64,000 nucleotides of DNA from an uncultured Chitinophagaceae bacterium (GCA_936908745.1 CAKZFX010000019.1:58249-122248), one strand, 5' to 3'. Positions 16,920-25,848 are shown, numbered from the stretch's first letter. Notes: a model not told the origin generated them from the sequence alone. Made by a program: numbers and translations.

Positions 16920-19043
16920 TTAATTCCATGAAAGTGATACGTTATCTAAGCCTGTGGATGGACGGCTGCCACTACCCGCAGTACCGCTCAATGTTACTAT
17001 TCTGATCCACACTTTCTGGCTGTTATTATTCAATGCTGCACCAAAATTTACTGTCACATTCGTGCTGCCAAATACATTGCTGGTAGTCAATGGCCCGGCA
17101 GGTGTTGTTGTTGCCGTTGCGAATGTAGATGGTGAATCACCAAATCCATAATCGACTACCCAAGTTGTTGTTCTGGTAACACCACTGCTGTTGTCCAATG
17201 ATTGCAATGCAAAGTTTAACTGGAAGTTGGTTTTACCTGTTGTGTTATCCAGTAGCAATACATAAGCTGCACCCGGATCACCGATCGTACCTGTCTGGCG
17301 GATACCTAATGCCCTGTTGGTAGAAGCATTCTGTGCAGTTGCATCACTGGTAGCAGTTAATCCTGTTGCTGATGCGAAATTTTTCATACCACCACTTGTC
17401 TGGTTCCATGCTGTTGCTGTACCCAACCCTGTTGTTGGATAAACAGCCATATCGGTTGTACCAACTGAAGTTGCCGTTGCATTTGATTTTACAAAAATGC
17501 CCTGTGGCAATCCTGTACCGATATTATCAAAGTTCTGTGTGTAAGGAGATGTAGTCAATGGCAAACCATTGCTGCCACCGCCACCACCGCCAGATCCTCC
17601 TACCACATCAGGCAGGCTGCGGATCGAAATTTCTTTGGTAGTATTGAACGGAGTAAGATAACCTGTTACCGAAGTAGCAGCAGATGGGCGTGGCGTAGTA
17701 GCAAACGTAGCACCGCTGGATGTAAAGAGTATCAATGTACCCGTACCATCATCCATTGTTACGTTACCGCTGTAATTACCACCTGTACCACCTGTCATGG
17801 AAGTAACGTTGTTAATTTTTATCAGTGTTGACTCCCACGCATCAAAGTTTGTATTTGCCTGCGCTATTGTAGCTACACGAGGTGTGATCGTTTTACCTGT
17901 GCCCACAATTGAAGCGTAGCCTAATGGTACGTTATTCAACTGCAACAATCCTGAGAACCTGGATAATTCCATACCCGATACATTCACATCGATAGAATCG
18001 CCGAGGTTGAAGCTATGTGCCGCATCAAAACGAACGAGGATACCCGCCAAACCGTTTCCTTGTTGCAGGTAAATATTCTGTGCATTCAGGTTATTGGTTG
18101 TTCTGTCGCTGATTACAATACCTGTGATCTTTCTGCCATTAGGCGCATTCGTAGTCGTACCCGTATGTAAAGCACGCAGGTCAGCCGTGTTCATCAGCGT
18201 AGTTGGGCCAGCGCCGCAACGTGGATTCGTAAAACGCACATCCGTTGTATCACGGATTGTAAACTGTTTGGTATTATTGAAAATAGAATATATACCGATG
18301 ATGTCGCCATTGCCTTGCGCTACCCGAAGTGTTGCAAAGTTTGCAAAGTTGCTGGTACGCAATGTCAAACGGTTCGTACCCGGGTTTGAACAACCCTGGA
18401 TAATACGGTTGCCAGACTGGTCTGCATCGGCGTAATTTTTTGCTAACTCACCCGCTGCGAATTCAAAGTTTACCAGCTTTACTAATGTATTTACATAAGG
18501 ATCTTGCAAGGTAGTTGTCAGGTCGGCCACATTCACCACTTTAGGAACGAGTGGTTGATTCAACGCACCTTTGATCAAATGCTGATCCTGCAGGTTTGCA
18601 GCAAGCAGTGTAACACCACCGCCACCGGCTTCCACGCCACCGCCCAACTGGATCATACGACCATACTCACCTAAGTACATGCCATTACATTTTACAAATA
18701 CCTGGCGACCTACAGGATAGTTGTTAAACAGGTTATTACCTGCCAGGCGGATCAGCATACCACCTGTTGAATCCTGGATAGCTATCTGCTGGTAAAAGTT
18801 ACCGCTACGGTCATCACAAGAAACCACCCCTTCAATGATCACATCATCTGTGATCGCCACAATGCTGCCCGTTGTGGTCAGCCTTGCTTTCAGGTCACGG
18901 ATCGTTGTATTGGCTACAACATCCGGCGCACCCGTTGGCGGCGGGTCATCAAATTTCTTTTTACAAGAAACGATCACAAGGCTGACAGCCAGGATAGCCA
19001 GCAGTCCGCCAAAACCGGTTTTTTTCCTATTCATCTTCATCAT
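16920..19043 (-). CDS. DUF5689 surface lipoprotein with C-terminal beta-sandwich
   Basis: 707 residues. Lipoprotein signal ending VIVSC (Cys27) followed by KKK. Two DUF5689-type segments follow: one around TIRDLKARL...VIIEGVVSCDDRSG...LIRLAGNNL and a second around DLRALHTGTT...KITGIVISDRTTNN...LVRFDAAHS. These have the character of an OB-like fold (successive beta strands, GxVxSxD), which is my inference. After a glycine hinge (GGSGGGGGGS) comes a roughly 200-residue domain starting TSPYTQNFDNIGTGLPQG and ending TGLDNVSLSWN, a beta-sandwich often found next to EEP nucleases in secreted Bacteroidota proteins. It lies between the small DUF5689 gene and the LTD protein. Ligand unknown. Confidence 0.8.
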   Translation of the reverse strand: MMKMNRKKTGFGGLLAILAVSLVIVSCKKKFDDPPPTGAPDVVANTTIRDLKARLTTTGSIVAITDDVIIEGVVSCDDRSGNFYQQIAIQDSTGGMLIRLAGNNLFNNYPVGRQVFVKCNGMYLGEYGRMIQLGGGVEAGGGGVTLLAANLQDQHLIKGALNQPLVPKVVNVADLTTTLQDPYVNTLVKLVNFEFAAGELAKNYADADQSGNRIIQGCSNPGTNRLTLRTSNFANFATLRVAQGNGDIIGIYSIFNNTKQFTIRDTTDVRFTNPRCGAGPTTLMNTADLRALHTGTTTNAPNGRKITGIVISDRTTNNLNAQNIYLQQGNGLAGILVRFDAAHSFNLGDSIDVNVSGMELSRFSGLLQLNNVPLGYASIVGTGKTITPRVATIAQANTNFDAWESTLIKINNVTSMTGGTGGNYSGNVTMDDGTGTLILFTSSGATFATTPRPSAATSVTGYLTPFNTTKEISIRSLPDVVGGSGGGGGGSNGLPLTTSPYTQNFDNIGTGLPQGIFVKSNATATSVGTTDMAVYPTTGLGTATAWNQTSGGMKNFASATGLTATSDATAQNASTNRALGIRQTGTIGDPGAAYVLLLDNTTGKTNFQLNFALQSLDNSSGVTRTTTWVVDYGFGDSPSTFATATTTPAGPLTTSNVFGSTNVTVNFGAALNNNSQKVWIRIVTLSGTAGSGSRPSTGLDNVSLSWN

Positions 19044-19080
19044 ACGTTTATTATTTCTGACTGAATGATTCAGTGTTTAT

Positions 19081-19815
19081 TTATTGTAAATCTGATGCGC
19101 TCCTGATGCCGATCTGTGTAGTGGCATTAAACAGCGATACATAACCTGTTACTGTTTTCGCAGATGTATTCACAGTGATGTTAGATACATTTCTTACGAA
19201 CATAGACAGCGTACCCGTTGCATCAACGATGTTATAGGTAACGCCTGTTGAATTGCTGGATGCCTGTGTAATAGAAGTAACATTTTCAATTTTCACCAGC
19301 GAAGAAGCCCATGCAGCCCTGTTTGTTATGATCTGCTGAATGGTAGCCACTCTTGGCTCAACGGTAAATGTGCCTGACAACTGTATCACTTTTGTTTGTG
19401 GTACACTTTTCAATTCAAGATCACCATTCCACACGGTGTAAACACCCGCGCCAGCCGCATCAATTTCCAATACCGTGCCTTGTGAATAGATAGGAGAACC
19501 AGCCACAGAATAAAAGTACAGGCCGCCACCGCTTTCATCCTGCAAACGATAGTTGCCAGCCGCTTCGTTACCGCTGCTGGAAATAACCACACCTCTTAAT
19601 TTTTTAGTGCCGGCAGGGATCGTTTGATCAGCACCACCACCCGTGTATACAGCACGGAAATCAATTAAGTTGATATACATACCCGGAGGCGGAGGGCCCA
19701 GCGGATCGGGAGCTTCAGGACCAATAGGCTGCTTATCGCAGGAAAGGCTGAACAAAGAAACCATCGTCATCATTGTCATTGTTGTCAGCCAGGATCTTTT
19801 TATTGTTAGTCGCAT
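19081..19815 (-). CDS. Small DUF5689-type lipoprotein
   Basis: About 244 residues from MRLTIKRSWL, with a lipoprotein signal ending FSLSC (Cys26) and a proline-rich linker (PLGPPPPGMY). The body has the DUF5689 layout: INLIDFRAVYTG, then KKLRGVVISSSGNE, RLQDESGGGLYFY, and a terminal second unit ending GYVSLFNATTQIGIRSASDLQ that closely parallels the middle of the neighbouring 707-residue protein. An upstream in-frame ATG at 19839 exists but would delay the signal peptide, so 19815 is preferred. It starts 27 bases after the TonB receptor stop, clearly the same transcript. It may act as a surface accessory of the receptor, much as SusD-like proteins do, but that is inference. Confidence 0.75.
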   Translation of the reverse strand: MRLTIKRSWLTTMTMMTMVSLFSLSCDKQPIGPEAPDPLGPPPPGMYINLIDFRAVYTGGGADQTIPAGTKKLRGVVISSSGNEAAGNYRLQDESGGGLYFYSVAGSPIYSQGTVLEIDAAGAGVYTVWNGDLELKSVPQTKVIQLSGTFTVEPRVATIQQIITNRAAWASSLVKIENVTSITQASSNSTGVTYNIVDATGTLSMFVRNVSNITVNTSAKTVTGYVSLFNATTQIGIRSASDLQ

Positions 19816-19842
19816 ATTGTATGTTTTAAACAATTTCAAATT

Positions 19843-22443
19843 TTAGAAACGCAATGTCATACTTGCAAAGAAGTTCATACCATACGCATAATAAAGGCGT
19901 GGAGGGAACTTGCCGGTTGCAACAGGATCAGTGCTGGATGTTTGCGCATCATAACGCAGTTGTTCGAAACCGCCTGTAACGATATCTGTATTGTTCAACA
20001 GGTTGTTGATACCTAAATTGAATACAAGGAATGTTGGCTTGTGATTGATCTCAAATGCACGTGGCATTTTCCATGAATAACCGCCAAAGAAGTCAACTGT
20101 ATATTGCCTGTCAAATTTTGTTTGATCAAATATCTGGTGATACTCAGGACTGTTGTAGTCAACAAATTTCACCGCTTCGTAAGTACGACGCAGCGGGTTA
20201 AAGCTCAGGTACGACTGATCAAAATAGTTACCTGTCAGGCTTACAAACCAGAATTTAGGTGAACGATAGTTGATACCAAAGCTATAAGCTTCCATCGGGG
20301 TGGATGGTACACGGAAGTTTTGAGCATAGATAATTTGCTCACCTAAGATAGATGCGCTGTTATCAACCGTGATCGTTGCGTGTTGTTTGCTGTCATAATA
20401 ATAACGGCCAAGTGCAGCAGCAGCGTTCAACGTGATCGTTGGCGTCACTTTTGCCTCGATACCAAACTCACCACCAAAATGCAATTTGTCGATACCGTCA
20501 ATCGCATAGTTTACAAAGTTCTGGTAGGTATCATGGTAGAATGACATTACATCGTATCCATTCTGGAAACGGGAGTAATAACCACTCAGCCTGATCTTGA
20601 ACTTAGGTGCGTTCATGATATAACCTGCTTCAGCTGTTTCGATAATTTCGCTTTCGATATTATCCTGCTGTGCATTTCTTGTACGTGGAGAAATGTAAAC
20701 GTTCTCGAAGTAAGGAGCTCTTGTAACATATCCCGCATTTGCAAAGAAATAGTTACGGCCATCTAATTTATAAGTAACCCCTGCTTTGGCAGCGTAATTA
20801 GTAAATGTGTTGTTGGTTCCTTTACCATAAGAATCCATCGGGAACAAACCGTTTCTTACATTTCCTTTACGGTAGAATTGTGTGTGAGACAATTGACCAG
20901 ACAGGAAGAAATCCACTTTGGTGAATTTGAAAACACCTTGTGCCCAACCCGATACACGGCTTACGTTCATGTTGTAATCATAACCAAACTTGTCCCCTTC
21001 TTTCAGGATACGGTTAGGATTGTCCACATCAAACTGGATTGCGGTATTATCAGTAGGATAATCTCTTTCTGCAAACTGGTTTACGTTTACATAAAACTCA
21101 CCGCCTAATAAATCCTCTACTTCTTTATAGTAGTGATTATTTTGTTGCTGGTAAGTAGCACCGGCAGTAAAATCAATGTTGTCACCAAACTTGGTATTCA
21201 ATACAGAATTCAGGTTGATACGCTCTGTGTTGATCACCCTGTTCTCAATAATATATCTTGAACGGCGGCCGCTGACGCTGTTGCCAGGAATACCGTTTAC
21301 ATTATTAATAGTAGAATAGCTGGCCCTGTTCACATCATACAAACGCTGCCAGTTGATCTGGCGAAGATTTTCATTCGACTTCATCAGGTCATACAACTCT
21401 TGTCCTTGTGTCGGATCAGTAGTGCTGGCCCAGATAGCAGTATAGCTTGGTAAATAACGATAGTAATCAGGACGTGGGTCAGCAGCATTGTACCAATCCA
21501 GCGCCGTTACGCTCCTGTTACCAAAAGAATATCCTGCTCCCGTTGTCAATGTTGTTTTATTATTCAAACGGAAATCATGTGTAAGAATAAATACTGGCTG
21601 GTGTGTACGACCGATGCTCGCATTTCTTTTCTTACCATTTTGATAACCCCAGTTTGGATTGTAGTAGTTAGTACCTGCGAGGTATAACATTTCCTGCACA
21701 GAAGCGCCTTGACGGCCATTCTCTGTGGGTGCGCCAAATACGGTCAATGAAAGAAGATGGTTCTGACCAATGCGTTTATCAACGGCGGCAAAATAACCCC
21801 ATCCATCATAATATGTACCTGGTACATATCCTTCATCGGCCCAGCGGCGGCTGCCGCTTAATGTAAATGCCCAGCCTTTTTTACTTAGACCTGTAGAATG
21901 TGTAAGCATTACACGATTCTCATAGTTTCGGTTAGAAGCAGCATAGCTGATGCTTGTCTGCGCACGTTGACGGCTGGCACGGCTATCAATATTAGTGTTA
22001 CCACCTATATCGCCAAATGCAAAAGTATTGGTACGTAATCCCCACGACACATCACGGTTGCGCATTACATCATTCAAACCGCCCCAAAGACCAAATGGTG
22101 TAAAACCATTGTCGAGGTTGTCCATCGGGATACCATTCATGTAAGTGCTGAAAAGCTCATTGTCATAGCCTCTTATACGGAAACGTACTGCACTAAAATT
22201 GAAGGAAGCAGCAGAATAAAAAGGGTCTCTTCCTGCTGTCAGCAATGACGATACGTTCTGGCTGCCGCCATCACCTAAGTCATTATCATCCAATGATACA
22301 GTGGGGATATTATCCAGCACGGCATCTTTCAACTCTTCCGCTAAAACGGAATCCTTACGGACAGTGGTGGTGTCCACCACCTGTGCCATAGCTACTGTTC
22401 CGGTACAGAAAAGAGACAGTAGCAACACTCTGAATTTAAACAT
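19843..22443 (-). CDS. TonB-dependent outer-membrane receptor
   Basis: 866 residues from MFKFRVLLLS; the signal peptide ends VAMAQ. There is no N-terminal carboxypeptidase-like domain of the SusC type. The plug domain runs through QNVSSLLTAGRDPF and FRIRGYDNELFSTYMNGIPMD, followed by a large 22-strand-type barrel ending in an aromatic residue (FFASMTLRF). It imports a ligand across the outer membrane using TonB energy. There is no SusD partner; instead two DUF5689 lipoproteins and an LTD protein follow. The start at 22443 gives a proper signal; the in-frame extension to 22512 does not. A promoter with TACATTTG is 24 bases upstream. Substrate inferred only from context (nucleic-acid or phosphate products). 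Confidence 0.87.
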   Translation of the reverse strand: MFKFRVLLLSLFCTGTVAMAQVVDTTTVRKDSVLAEELKDAVLDNIPTVSLDDNDLGDGGSQNVSSLLTAGRDPFYSAASFNFSAVRFRIRGYDNELFSTYMNGIPMDNLDNGFTPFGLWGGLNDVMRNRDVSWGLRTNTFAFGDIGGNTNIDSRASRQRAQTSISYAASNRNYENRVMLTHSTGLSKKGWAFTLSGSRRWADEGYVPGTYYDGWGYFAAVDKRIGQNHLLSLTVFGAPTENGRQGASVQEMLYLAGTNYYNPNWGYQNGKKRNASIGRTHQPVFILTHDFRLNNKTTLTTGAGYSFGNRSVTALDWYNAADPRPDYYRYLPSYTAIWASTTDPTQGQELYDLMKSNENLRQINWQRLYDVNRASYSTINNVNGIPGNSVSGRRSRYIIENRVINTERINLNSVLNTKFGDNIDFTAGATYQQQNNHYYKEVEDLLGGEFYVNVNQFAERDYPTDNTAIQFDVDNPNRILKEGDKFGYDYNMNVSRVSGWAQGVFKFTKVDFFLSGQLSHTQFYRKGNVRNGLFPMDSYGKGTNNTFTNYAAKAGVTYKLDGRNYFFANAGYVTRAPYFENVYISPRTRNAQQDNIESEIIETAEAGYIMNAPKFKIRLSGYYSRFQNGYDVMSFYHDTYQNFVNYAIDGIDKLHFGGEFGIEAKVTPTITLNAAAALGRYYYDSKQHATITVDNSASILGEQIIYAQNFRVPSTPMEAYSFGINYRSPKFWFVSLTGNYFDQSYLSFNPLRRTYEAVKFVDYNSPEYHQIFDQTKFDRQYTVDFFGGYSWKMPRAFEINHKPTFLVFNLGINNLLNNTDIVTGGFEQLRYDAQTSSTDPVATGKFPPRLYYAYGMNFFASMTLRF

Positions 22444-22467
22444 GCAATTAGTTTTTTTGACAAGGCG

Positions 22468-22495
22468 CAAATGTACCAACCTTCCATATACCCAA
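22468..22495 (-). promoter_or_regulatory. Promoter of the TonB receptor operon
   Basis: Minus strand: TTG (22495-22493), 17 bases, then TACATTTG (22475-22468), which matches TAnnTTTG exactly; the spacer is slightly short. Confidence 0.55.
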
Positions 22496-22570
22496 CTAAA
22501 AAAAATAGACACATAATATTTTATTAACGCTGTCTGACCTTTTTCATCTTTTTATCGTCTTTTGTTTCAG

Positions 22571-22578
22571 TATGTTTG
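22571..22578 (+). promoter_or_regulatory. -7 box for the EEP nuclease gene
   Basis: TATGTTTG, an exact TAnnTTTG match, 21 bases before the ATG at 22600. The -33 region is T-rich without a clear TTG. It diverges from the TonB receptor promoter about 100 bases away, so the two units could be co-regulated. Confidence 0.5.
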
Positions 22579-22599
22579 CCCCCTCATTATTTTTTTTAT

Positions 22600-23661
22600 A
22601 TGAAAACACTTTGTTTAGCCACCCTTTTTCTATTGACCGGGATCATTGCCAGTGCACAGAAAAAGGAATACAAGACTGCCGTTATTGCGTTTTACAACCT
22701 TGAAAATCTTTACGATACAGTTGACAATCCGATAACAAATGACGAAGAGTTCCTGCCAAAAGGCGTGCGGAACTACAATACGCCGATCTATATGGACAAG
22801 CTGGGAAAGCTGGCAACTGTTATTTCACAATTAGGAACAGATGCTAACCCGGATGGTCCAGCGGTGCTGGGCGTTGCAGAAGTGGAGAATGATACTGTGC
22901 TGAACGACCTGGTTCACCACAAACTTATAGAAAAAAGAGGTTACAAGATTGTTCACTATGATTCACGTGATATCCGTGGTGTGGACGTTGGTTTGTTATA
23001 CAATCCAAAATATTTCACCGTAATCGAAAGCAATAAACTGTTTGTGCAATTACCCGGTGGTTCTAAAGACGCCTATTTCACCCGCGATATTCTTTGGGTA
23101 AAAGGAAAGCTGGATGGCGAAGTGGTGCATATCTATGTCAATCACTGGCCCAGCCGCAGCGGTGGTGAAAAAAGATCAGAGCCTGCAAGAAATGCTGCAG
23201 CGCAGGTTTGCAAAAACCATATTGATTCTATTGCCAAACTGGAACCCAATGCAAAAGTGATTGTGATGGGCGACCTGAATGATGATCCTATCAATCATAG
23301 CGTAGCTAAAATTATCAATGCAAAAGGCAGCCAGAAAGATGTAACAGCAGGTGGGTTCTTTAATCCATGGGTGGATATGTATAAGAAAGGATTTGGTACA
23401 TTGGCTTACCAGGATGCATGGGGCTTGTTTGACCAGATCATTATTTCACAACCGTTTTTAAATAAAGTTCAAACGGGTTTCTTCTTCTACCAGCAGCATA
23501 TTTTCCAACGGGAATACATGGTGGAAAACAAAGGGCGATATAAAGGCTACCCGATGCGCACATGGGATGGCAACAGCTACCGTGGTGGTTATAGCGACCA
23601 CTTTCCTACTTACTTAGTGATGCTGAAAGAAATAAAACCAGCTGCGAAGAAAGCATTCTAA
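22600..23661 (+). CDS. Secreted endonuclease/exonuclease/phosphatase (EEP) family protein
   Basis: About 353 residues from MKTLCLATLF; the signal peptide ends IIASAQ. All EEP catalytic motifs are visible: FYNLENLYD (Asn33 and metal region), GVAEVEND (Glu, about residue 94), IYVNHWPSRSGG (His, about 181), VMGDLNDDP (Asp/Asn, about 225) and GYSDHFPTY (terminal Asp-His, about 333). The family cleaves phosphodiester bonds in DNA, RNA or phospholipid-type substrates. The start is set by the signal peptide; an in-frame ATG at 22576 lies almost on the promoter box. It is divergent from a TonB receptor/DUF5689/LTD operon. A periplasmic or surface nuclease is the most likely role, but inositol phosphatase or sphingomyelinase activity cannot be excluded. 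Confidence 0.85.
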   Translation: MKTLCLATLFLLTGIIASAQKKEYKTAVIAFYNLENLYDTVDNPITNDEEFLPKGVRNYNTPIYMDKLGKLATVISQLGTDANPDGPAVLGVAEVENDTVLNDLVHHKLIEKRGYKIVHYDSRDIRGVDVGLLYNPKYFTVIESNKLFVQLPGGSKDAYFTRDILWVKGKLDGEVVHIYVNHWPSRSGGEKRSEPARNAAAQVCKNHIDSIAKLEPNAKVIVMGDLNDDPINHSVAKIINAKGSQKDVTAGGFFNPWVDMYKKGFGTLAYQDAWGLFDQIIISQPFLNKVQTGFFFYQQHIFQREYMVENKGRYKGYPMRTWDGNSYRGGYSDHFPTYLVMLKEIKPAAKKAF

Positions 23662-23726
23662 AATCAAGGAAGATATTATAAGGTCAACGACTATTTTCAA
23701 TATATTGGGCAACCTAAACTTTTACC

Positions 23727-24236
23727 ATGAAAAAGTCGTTGACTGCATTGTTGTGTTGTTTTGCTATCTCTTTTTTCTTTTTACAAAAAGAAAGCAAAGC
23801 GCAGGAATCATCTGTGTTTGAAAAACTGACCAACAGTATTAAAGAATACAAGCCAGATACCAGCACGCCACCCGATGATAAACTGACGAGAAAAATCATC
23901 CAGCTCCGCGAACTCAAAGGCGGTTTCAATATCAACGAAGCGTTTAATTACAAGATTGGCGAGGAAATGCAAAAAGGTGAAACGCCGAAGCCAGAGCTGG
24001 AAAAGCTGAAAGCTTATTTCACAACAGGCGATGGAAAACGGTTGCTTGATAATGCGGTGATCTGGGTATATCGCCAGGAGTTTACCTACAAAGAAGTAAA
24101 AAAGCTGGTGCGTTTCTATAAAACCAGTGCGGGTCAAAAACTGTCGGCTTCTTTACCCATAATCATTTTGCGCTCATTGGTAGCGGCTGAAATGATAAAA
24201 GAGGCGGCGGCCGGAGGTCAAAAAAAGCCTATGTAG
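23727..24236 (+). CDS. Exported DUF2059-like protein
   Basis: 169 residues. The signal peptide ends near ESKAQ. The C-terminal half has the DUF2059 pattern: QEFTYKEVKKLVRFYKTSAGQKLSASLP, resembling the usual FTxxELxxLxxFYxSPxGKKL motif. DUF2059 proteins are helical, periplasmic and of unknown function. The middle (about residues 60-110) does not obviously match the family. It follows the EEP gene by 65 bases and could share its transcript, though no functional link is evident. No terminator was recognised before the rpsF promoter. Confidence 0.65.
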   Translation: MKKSLTALLCCFAISFFFLQKESKAQESSVFEKLTNSIKEYKPDTSTPPDDKLTRKIIQLRELKGGFNINEAFNYKIGEEMQKGETPKPELEKLKAYFTTGDGKRLLDNAVIWVYRQEFTYKEVKKLVRFYKTSAGQKLSASLPIIILRSLVAAEMIKEAAAGGQKKPM

Positions 24237-24320
24237 GCACTGTAAACTAACAAGTTACGACAATTTCTGGGCATTTCCAAAAAAGCCCCTTCCGCCCTCC
24301 CGTATCTGGGCTAATCTTCC

Positions 24321-24328
24321 TATCTTTG
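24321..24328 (+). promoter_or_regulatory. -7 box of the rpsF operon
   Basis: TATCTTTG, an exact TAnnTTTG match, 91 bases before the rpsF ATG. No obvious -33 TTG, which is common for ribosomal operons in this phylum. It leaves a leader of about 80 bases containing the 24359-24372 hairpin. Confidence 0.55.
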
Positions 24329-24348
24329 CCGCCCCAAATCTGTATTCG

Positions 24349-24376
24349 CAGATTCTGTTCCGTGCAAACGGAGCTG
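24349..24376 (+). promoter_or_regulatory. rpsF leader hairpin, candidate S6:S18 autoregulatory element
   Basis: In the mRNA leader, TCCGT-GCAA-ACGGA (24359-24372) forms a five-pair stem with a GNRA-type tetraloop, enclosed by CAG/CTG (24349-24351 with 24374-24376). Leaders of rpsF operons in many bacteria carry an RNA motif bound by the S6:S18 complex. Whether this is that motif needs a covariance model; the structure is seen, the role inferred. Confidence 0.4.
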
Positions 24377-24419
24377 TCCAATGGGATAAACCGAATTATT
24401 AAAAAACAAAAAGGTAAAA

Positions 24420-24776
24420 ATGAACAATTACGAATTGATGGTGATTTTTACCCCTGTTCTGAGCGACGAAGAGTTCAAATCAGAGCAAAAGAAGTATGCA
24501 AAGATGGTAACTGACAATGGCGGTTCTATCGTTGCAGAAAATGCATGGGGACTGAAATCACTGGCGTACCCGATCCAGAAGAAAACCACAGGCTTGTACT
24601 GGGTACTGGAATACAGTGCGTCATCCGACTTCAATGAGAAGCTGAAAATCCAGCTTCTGCGTGACGAAGCAGTGCTGCGTCACTTATGCACTAAACTCGA
24701 TAAATACGCCGTCGAGTATAATGCCAAAAAGAGAAGTGGTGTAAAAACAGGAACTGAAAAAGCAGTGGAGGCTTAA
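24420..24776 (+). CDS. rpsF: 30S ribosomal protein bS6
   Basis: 118 residues, with MNNYELMVIFTP at the N-terminus, KSLAYPIQKKTTGLYWVLEYSA in the centre and RDEAVLRHLCTKLDK, the classical bS6 signature. It binds the platform of 16S rRNA together with bS18. The C-terminal tail (KKRSGVKTGTEKAVEA) is charged and probably disordered. First gene of rpsF-rpsR-rplI; rpsR starts four bases after its stop. Confidence 0.96.
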   Translation: MNNYELMVIFTPVLSDEEFKSEQKKYAKMVTDNGGSIVAENAWGLKSLAYPIQKKTTGLYWVLEYSASSDFNEKLKIQLLRDEAVLRHLCTKLDKYAVEYNAKKRSGVKTGTEKAVEA

Positions 24777-24780
24777 TATC

Positions 24781-25044
24781 ATGGCAAAGAATGAAATAAA
24801 ATACCTGACCGCCATTAAAAGCGACAAACGAGTTAAAAAATTCTGTCGTTTTAAAAAGTATGGCATCCGCTACATCGATTATAAAGATGTGGAGTTCCTG
24901 AAAAAATTCCTGAACGAGCAAGGTAAATTGTTACCACGCCGTCTTTCCGGAAACAGCCTGAAATACCAGCGCAAAGTTTCTGATGCGGTGAAAAAAGCCC
25001 GCCAGATGGCATTATTGCCTTACGTAACAGATCTTTTGAAATAA
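24781..25044 (+). CDS. rpsR: 30S ribosomal protein bS18
   Basis: 87 residues with the bS18 core: KKFCRFKKYGIRYIDYKDVEFLKKFLNEQGKLLPRR and the terminal helix KKARQMALLPYV. It lacks the zinc-binding Cys set seen in some lineages, having only one Cys in KFCRF. It pairs with bS6 in the small subunit. It follows rpsF by four bases; a 155-base segment carrying short repeats separates it from rplI. Confidence 0.96.
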   Translation: MAKNEIKYLTAIKSDKRVKKFCRFKKYGIRYIDYKDVEFLKKFLNEQGKLLPRRLSGNSLKYQRKVSDAVKKARQMALLPYVTDLLK

Positions 25045-25199
25045 GAACGGAAAGTGGAGAATGAAAAATGGGGATTGGGGTAACAACCATTCACACTATT
25101 GACCATTCACCATTCACAATTAGTAACCATCCCTAATCCCGCCTCCGGCGAGAGACAGTCACAATCATAGATTGGGCAAGGGGAACTAAAAAAATAACA
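25045..25199. repeat. Repeat-bearing spacer between rpsR and rplI
   Basis: Contains heptamer-period copies of CATTCAC around 25088-25122 (ACCATTCAC, GACCATTCAC, CATTCAC) and a small palindrome CGCC-TCC-GGCG near 25140-25150. The usual rpsR-rplI spacing in Bacteroidota is short, so this looks like an insertion of dispersed repeat material. No gene seen. Confidence 0.55.
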
Positions 25200-25646
25200 A
25201 TGGAAGTAATCTTAATTAAAGACGTAGATAACCTGGGTGGTGTAAACGAAGTAGTAAAGGTAAAAAACGGCTATGCCCGTAACTACCTGCTGCCTCGTCA
25301 ACTGGCCGTTGAAAACAACAACAGCAATAAAAAGCAACTGGAAGAGCGACTGAAACAAGTAGCTAAGAAAGAAGCTAAAATGCTGGCTGAGATCAACAGC
25401 GTTATCGCTAAACTGAAAGAAGCTCCGGTGAAACTGGGTGCTAAAACAGGTACCAGCGGTAAAATCTTTGGTAGCGTGACTGCATTGCAACTGAGCCGTG
25501 CGATCCGCGAGCAAAGAGGTTATGACATCGACCGCAGAAAAATCACGATCCCTGAAGATGTGAAAGAACTGGGTGCTTACAAAGCCACTATTGAATTCGG
25601 TGGCGGTCATAACACCGAAGTTGATTTTGAAGTGGTAGCTGAATAA
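25200..25646 (+). CDS. rplI: 50S ribosomal protein bL9
   Basis: 148 residues. The N-terminal domain has the L9 signature (LGGVNEVVKVKNGYARNYLLP), followed by a long connecting helix rich in K and E and a C-terminal domain with KIFGSVTALQLSRAI and a terminal GGHNTEVDFEVV strand. It binds 23S rRNA at the L1-stalk base. Last gene of the ribosomal operon; a clear terminator follows 22 bases after the stop. Confidence 0.96.
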   Translation: MEVILIKDVDNLGGVNEVVKVKNGYARNYLLPRQLAVENNNSNKKQLEERLKQVAKKEAKMLAEINSVIAKLKEAPVKLGAKTGTSGKIFGSVTALQLSRAIREQRGYDIDRRKITIPEDVKELGAYKATIEFGGGHNTEVDFEVVAE

Positions 25647-25668
25647 TCTACATCTCTTATCTTCTTAT

Positions 25669-25693
25669 AAAACCCTCCTTTTGGAGGGTTTTT
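25669..25693 (+). terminator. Terminator of rpsF-rpsR-rplI
   Basis: AAAACCCTCC-TTTT-GGAGGGTTTTT: ten-base-pair stem, four-base loop and T run, directly after rplI. Confidence 0.93.
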
Positions 25694-25848
25694 CATTTTA
25701 TGGCAAAATGATTGACTGACAACGATTTAAAGCAATTTTAGGGTAAAAATGGCCTTTCCCGGGGTTTCACTTAGAATATTTTGGCAATATCTCAAAAAAA
25801 AATCCGTTATTTTGTCTTGTTTTGGTGTTCTTTCAGTTTCACAAGTCC

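Noticed and set aside
19061..19073. Palindrome CTGAATGATTCAG between the two DUF5689 genes as an operator.
   Set aside because: Short, single copy, inside an operon; likely chance.
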